Assembly: GCA_964525165.1 (NCBI GenBank)
Contig: CAZGGG010000001.1
Location: 62,001 to 126,000, forward strand
Direction: 5' to 3'
Length of the DNA stretch: 64,000 bases
Origin: JAWLFI01 sp964525165
GTDB taxonomy: Bacteria; Bacteroidota; Bacteroidia; Chitinophagales; Saprospiraceae
Shown here in pieces: positions 61,646 through 64,000 of this stretch. The notes under the pieces are model-generated. The model was not told where the DNA came from, ran no database searches, and saw only the letters and a program-made list of their open reading frames with translations. The first letter of the stretch is position 1. The number at the start of each line of letters is the position of its first letter. Both the position numbers and the translations under genes were made by a program.

Positions 61646-61655
61646 NNNNNNNNNN
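61646..61655. other. Assembly gap (10 N) inside ftsH
   Basis: Exactly ten N interrupt the gene between A-K-E-E and N-F-L-K-N-P. Bacterial FtsH proteins have six residues between A-K-E-E and the F/Y-L pair; here the sixth (Asn) is present. The real gap should therefore be 12 bases, which also restores the frame. Confidence 0.9.
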
Positions 61656-61656
61656 A

Positions 61657-62307
61657 TTCTTCTTTGGCTTCATCCAATCCGGCAACATCTTCAAATGTTA
61701 CATTAACTTTTGTGTCTTTATCGAATAGGGTAGCTTTAGACTTTCCTATATTAAAGATTTGACCACCTGCGCCTCCTGCGCCTCCACTCATTCTTCTAAA
61801 AATAAACATCCAAATAATCACCAAAAAGGCTATTGGTATTAGCCAGGAGATTAGTGGAGTCAGCCAGTCTGTCTGCGTCTCATAAATGGGGTCCACCCGA
61901 TCTTCCGGAGAAAGCTCAGCATTGATATCTTTCAACCGGTCGGCAAAGACCTCTACCGGTCCTACATTGAAAATATAATTGGGTCTTGACGAACCGAAGC
62001 TGGTTCGATTGGCATCATTATAGGATTCCTTGCTTAAGGCCTCAGACTTAAGGTAAACATACCCATAAGACTCATTAATAATCTCCAATTTCTTCACATC
62101 TCCTGACTGAACCATTTGCTCAAAGCGGGCGATAGTGATTTGCTCACTCCCAAAAGAATCAGAGTTAATGAAATTGATACCTATAATGAAAGCAATAATC
62201 AGGACGTAGATCCAAATCGTATTGAAATTGAATCGACCCGGAGGTCTGTTGCCTCCTTTATTGCCACCTGGCCCTGTATTGGGCGTGTTATTATTGTTGT
62301 TATTCAT
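61657..62307 (-). CDS. ftsH: FtsH, N-terminal part (membrane and periplasmic domains)
   Basis: The 217-codon piece opens with an Asn- and Gly-rich cytoplasmic segment (1-25), a membrane helix (about 27-47), the FtsH extracytoplasmic domain (about 50-145) and a second helix (about 150-172). After G-G-A-G-G-A-G-G-Q the linker leads into V-N-V-T-F-E-D-V-A-G-L-D-E-A-K-E-E, the start of the AAA module, where the gap falls. The start is ATG 62307. It follows rsfS by 52 bases on the same strand and probably shares its promoter. Confidence 0.93.
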
Positions 62308-62359
62308 TTCTATTCTTAGTTAACCCTTAGGTGTAAGAAGGGCAGAACCCCAAAAAAGT

Positions 62360-62746
62360 TCAGGCTTCTGCTATGCTTGTAACCTTTGCATCGCTCCAAA
62401 GCTCTTCAAGCTCATAGTAAGAACGAGTTTCAGGATGAAAAATATGCACGACCACATCAAAATAGTCTACTAAGATCCATTTTGAGTTTTCAATGCCTTC
62501 ACTTCGACTGGGTGGTATTCCGTAATCGTCACGAAGAGTTTTCTTAATATTTTCTGAGATAGCCCTGACCTGTGTAATAGAATCTCCCTCACACACGATG
62601 AAAAAATCAGTGGGAGCTTCAGGAATATCTCTTAAATCTAATTGGACGATCTTTTTACCTTTCGTGTCTTGAATGCTTTCAACGATGAGTTGACTAAGTG
62701 TTTCAGTTGAAATGGGTTCGTCTTTTAGCTTTATTGCTTCTGTCAA
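62360..62746 (-). CDS. rsfS: Ribosome silencing factor RsfS
   Basis: RsfS binds ribosomal protein uL14 and stops the subunits joining when nutrients are short. The 128-residue protein has the family pattern D-L-R-D-I-P-E-A-P-T-D-F-F-I-V-C-E-G-D-S (about 40-59), then R-D-D-Y-G-I-P-P-S-R-S-E-G and W-I-L-V-D-Y-F-D-V-V-V-H-I-F near 90-110. The start is TTG at 62746: an in-frame stop lies 24 bases further up and no ATG occurs before the conserved region. It is transcribed ahead of ftsH and diverges from birA. Confidence 0.93.
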   Translation of the reverse strand: MTEAIKLKDEPISTETLSQLIVESIQDTKGKKIVQLDLRDIPEAPTDFFIVCEGDSITQVRAISENIKKTLRDDYGIPPSRSEGIENSKWILVDYFDVVVHIFHPETRSYYELEELWSDAKVTSIAEA

Positions 62747-62774
62747 ATCTATTTCTCTATCTTTTAGTTCTTAT

Positions 62775-62806
62775 CAAAAATACCCAATGTCTTTGAACAC
62801 TTCAAA
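62775..62806 (-). promoter_or_regulatory. Promoter of rsfS-ftsH
   Basis: The minus strand has TTTG (62803-62806), a 20-base spacer, and TATTTTTG (62775-62782). Both elements and the spacing match the Bacteroidota promoter consensus, and it lies about 28 bases ahead of the TTG start of rsfS. It overlaps the start of the divergent birA gene, so the two transcripts may interfere. Confidence 0.6.
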
Positions 62807-63563
62807 TAACAATGGATCAAAAGGTTTGGTTCGGGTACACATCAAAAGCTGCACCTCCACCCAGTCTGTTGTCAAATCCTATTGCACAAAAACTAATCCA
62901 CCCTATCATTTTTTCATTATAGCTGACTATCAGTCAGAGGGGAGGGGACAGCATGGCAGTGGCTGGGTGAGTGAACCTGCCAAAAATGTTCTGATGAGCC
63001 TGTGTTTCAGTCCTGTTCAACTTAAGGCAGAGAGACAATTTTCGATTCATATGTGGAGCGCATTAGGAGTGGTGAGGTATTTGGATCAGTTGCTGAATCA
63101 CGCTGACATCTGTATCAAATGGCCTAATGATATATTGGTAAATGATCGAAAAATAGCAGGTTTGCTTCCGCAAATAAGCATTCGATCAGGCAGAATCCAA
63201 GACATTTATTTAGGTGTAGGGGTAAACCTACATCAACCAATGCTGCAATTTCCCTTTTATGCTACCTCTGTAAAAGAGGAGACCGGCCAGATATTTGACA
63301 GGTTTTCATTTGCCGAAAGGCTAAAATATTTTATCACAGATGCTTACAAGGAGTATAGTCATTTCAAGAATTGGGACAGCTTACAGGAAGCCTATCACAA
63401 ACGATTGTGGCGCTTTAAGAAAGAAGTGGTTTTTATAGAGAAAGGGGAGCATAAAAAAGGAATGATTTTAGGGGTGAATGATTCAGGCTTATTGAACATG
63501 CAGACGGATGATGGGTTAAGGACTATGTCGATGAAAGAAGTTGAGTTTTTGAGAAAAATATAG
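62787..63563 (+). CDS. birA: Biotin--[acetyl-CoA-carboxylase] ligase BirA
   Basis: BirA makes biotinyl-AMP and attaches biotin to the carboxyl carrier protein of acetyl-CoA carboxylase. ATG 62787 gives 258 residues; the frame extends upstream only into the divergent gene. The biotin-binding loop reads E-G-R-G-Q-H-G-S-G-W at 51-60, a variant of the usual G-R-G-R-R-G-R, and I-K-W-P-N-D-I with K-I-A-G-L-L lies near 110-130. G-V-G-V-N-L-H follows. The DNA-binding domain of group II BirA is absent, so this is the single-function form. A short C-terminal SH3-like domain is present. It is 3 bases ahead of cinA. Confidence 0.93.
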   Translation: MSLNTSNNNGSKGLVRVHIKSCTSTQSVVKSYCTKTNPPYHFFIIADYQSEGRGQHGSGWVSEPAKNVLMSLCFSPVQLKAERQFSIHMWSALGVVRYLDQLLNHADICIKWPNDILVNDRKIAGLLPQISIRSGRIQDIYLGVGVNLHQPMLQFPFYATSVKEETGQIFDRFSFAERLKYFITDAYKEYSHFKNWDSLQEAYHKRLWRFKKEVVFIEKGEHKKGMILGVNDSGLLNMQTDDGLRTMSMKEVEFLRKI

Positions 63564-63566
63564 TAA

Positions 63567-64000
63567 ATGAATAAAGCGTATATCCTAAATATCGGAGATG
63601 AAATCTTGCTGGGGCAAATCGTCAATACCAATGCATCATGGTTGTCTGAACACTTAGCGGAATTGGGACTACAAGTGGTGGAGCAAAGGGTCATCGGTGA
63701 TGAAAGGGAGCAAATATTAGATGCTGTAAAAGATGCCCATCGCTTTGCAGATGTTTTATTAATTACAGGTGGATTGGGTCCAACAAAGGATGATATCACC
63801 AAAAAGGTATTAGCAGATTTCTTTGAAACAGAGTTGCGTTTTGATGAAACTTTGTACCAACATTTGGAGCAATATTTTAGGAAATTAGGAAGAACGCCTA
63901 CTGAAGCGCATAAAGAGCAGTGCAAAATGCCGGTAGCTGCTGAGCAATGGGAAAATAGTATGGGAACCGCGCCGGGTATGTATTTCCGGAAGGGTAATAC
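63567..64000 (+). CDS. cinA: CinA-like competence/damage-inducible protein (3' end beyond window)
   Basis: The ATG at 63567, 3 bases after birA, opens a frame of at least 144 residues that runs off the right edge. It begins with A-Y-I-L-N-I-G-D-E-I-L-L-G-Q-I-V-N-T-N-A-S-W-L, the MoaB/COG1058 nucleotide-binding domain of CinA. L-L-I-T-G-G-L-G-P-T-K-D-D-I-T-K (about 68-83) is the family's phosphate-binding motif. CinA COG1058 domains hydrolyse ADP-ribose in some bacteria, and the C-terminal part can be an NMN deamidase. Whether that second domain is present cannot be seen here. Confidence 0.92.
   Translation, partial: MNKAYILNIGDEILLGQIVNTNASWLSEHLAELGLQVVEQRVIGDEREQILDAVKDAHRFADVLLITGGLGPTKDDITKKVLADFFETELRFDETLYQHLEQYFRKLGRTPTEAHKEQCKMPVAAEQWENSMGTAPGMYFRKGN

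Noticed and set aside
52153..61655. The two identical ten-N runs as a repeat or modified site
   Set aside because: They are standard scaffold placeholders; their flanks are unrelated.
1..64000. CRISPR arrays, tRNA or rRNA genes, transposases, phage genes
   Set aside because: I looked through the intergenic stretches, all shorter than about 230 bases, and saw no repeat-spacer pattern, no cloverleaf-like sequence and no such proteins; a dedicated search would be firmer.

Overview
The window looks like a draft contig or scaffold (two runs of exactly ten N) from a member of the Bacteroidota, possibly Saprospiria-like; the class is a guess. The phylum call rests on several secreted proteins with C-terminal type IX secretion (T9SS) sorting domains, a PorZ-type T9SS protein, a BshA bacillithiol synthase, small families typical of the phylum (DUF4294, TIGR03643, DUF4920), promoter -7 boxes of the TAnnTTTG type, and few recognisable Shine-Dalgarno sites. 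Coding density is high, no intergenic stretch exceeds 300 bases, and I saw no tRNA, rRNA, insertion sequence, prophage or CRISPR array.

Layout. 0-1.5 kb: a DUF4920 protein cut by the window edge, then a small protein and a cyclophilin in one minus-strand operon. 1.7-7.8 kb: two translationally coupled secreted subtilases with T9SS sorting domains. 7.8-15.7 kb (minus): mnmG, a TMTC-like membrane TPR protein, a GH3 / beta-lactamase-fold fusion and a LolC/E-type permease. 15.8-17.6 kb (plus): a beta-barrel protein and a glycosyltransferase. 17.7-18.8 kb (minus): tandem Skp/OmpH chaperones. 19.0-22.4 kb (plus): a histidine ammonia-lyase-like enzyme, a PagL-like outer membrane protein and an M48 protease. 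22.4-30.6 kb: YceI, a CarH-like MerR regulator, bshA, then a minus-strand run of PAP2-like protein, nadD and porZ, preceded by an OmpA/PD40 protein. 30.7-33.1 kb (plus): DUF4294, mevalonate diphosphate decarboxylase, rhodanese. 33.1-35.1 kb: a T9SS-exported animal-type heme peroxidase.

35.2-42.5 kb is a functionally coherent stretch for cell-wall peptides: PBP4-type D,D-carboxypeptidase with diaminopimelate decarboxylase, an M14 metallocarboxypeptidase, and an operon of L,D-carboxypeptidase, dipeptide epimerase and a class A beta-lactamase-like hydrolase. Together they could trim stem peptides and feed their diaminopimelate and glutamate back to metabolism. 42.6-49.3 kb: a small secreted basic protein, a tricorn-type protease, a methyltransferase, a SMUG2-type DNA glycosylase and a secreted beta-helix protein. 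49.4-53 kb: a LytTR regulator and its propeller histidine kinase, the latter broken by an assembly gap plus a frameshift. 53-64 kb: TIGR03643, AlkB-type monooxygenase, a small membrane protein, a YgjP-like metallopeptidase, prfC, a CPA1 antiporter, a PadR-PspC operon with an inverted-repeat operator, ftsH (gap inside), rsfS, birA and a partial cinA.

The least ordinary points are an in-frame loss of the catalytic loop in the GH3 domain, a CarH-like regulator lacking its cobalamin ligands, the clustering of murein-peptide enzymes, and the HAL / PagL-like / M48 operon. I did not find a clearly new multi-gene system.
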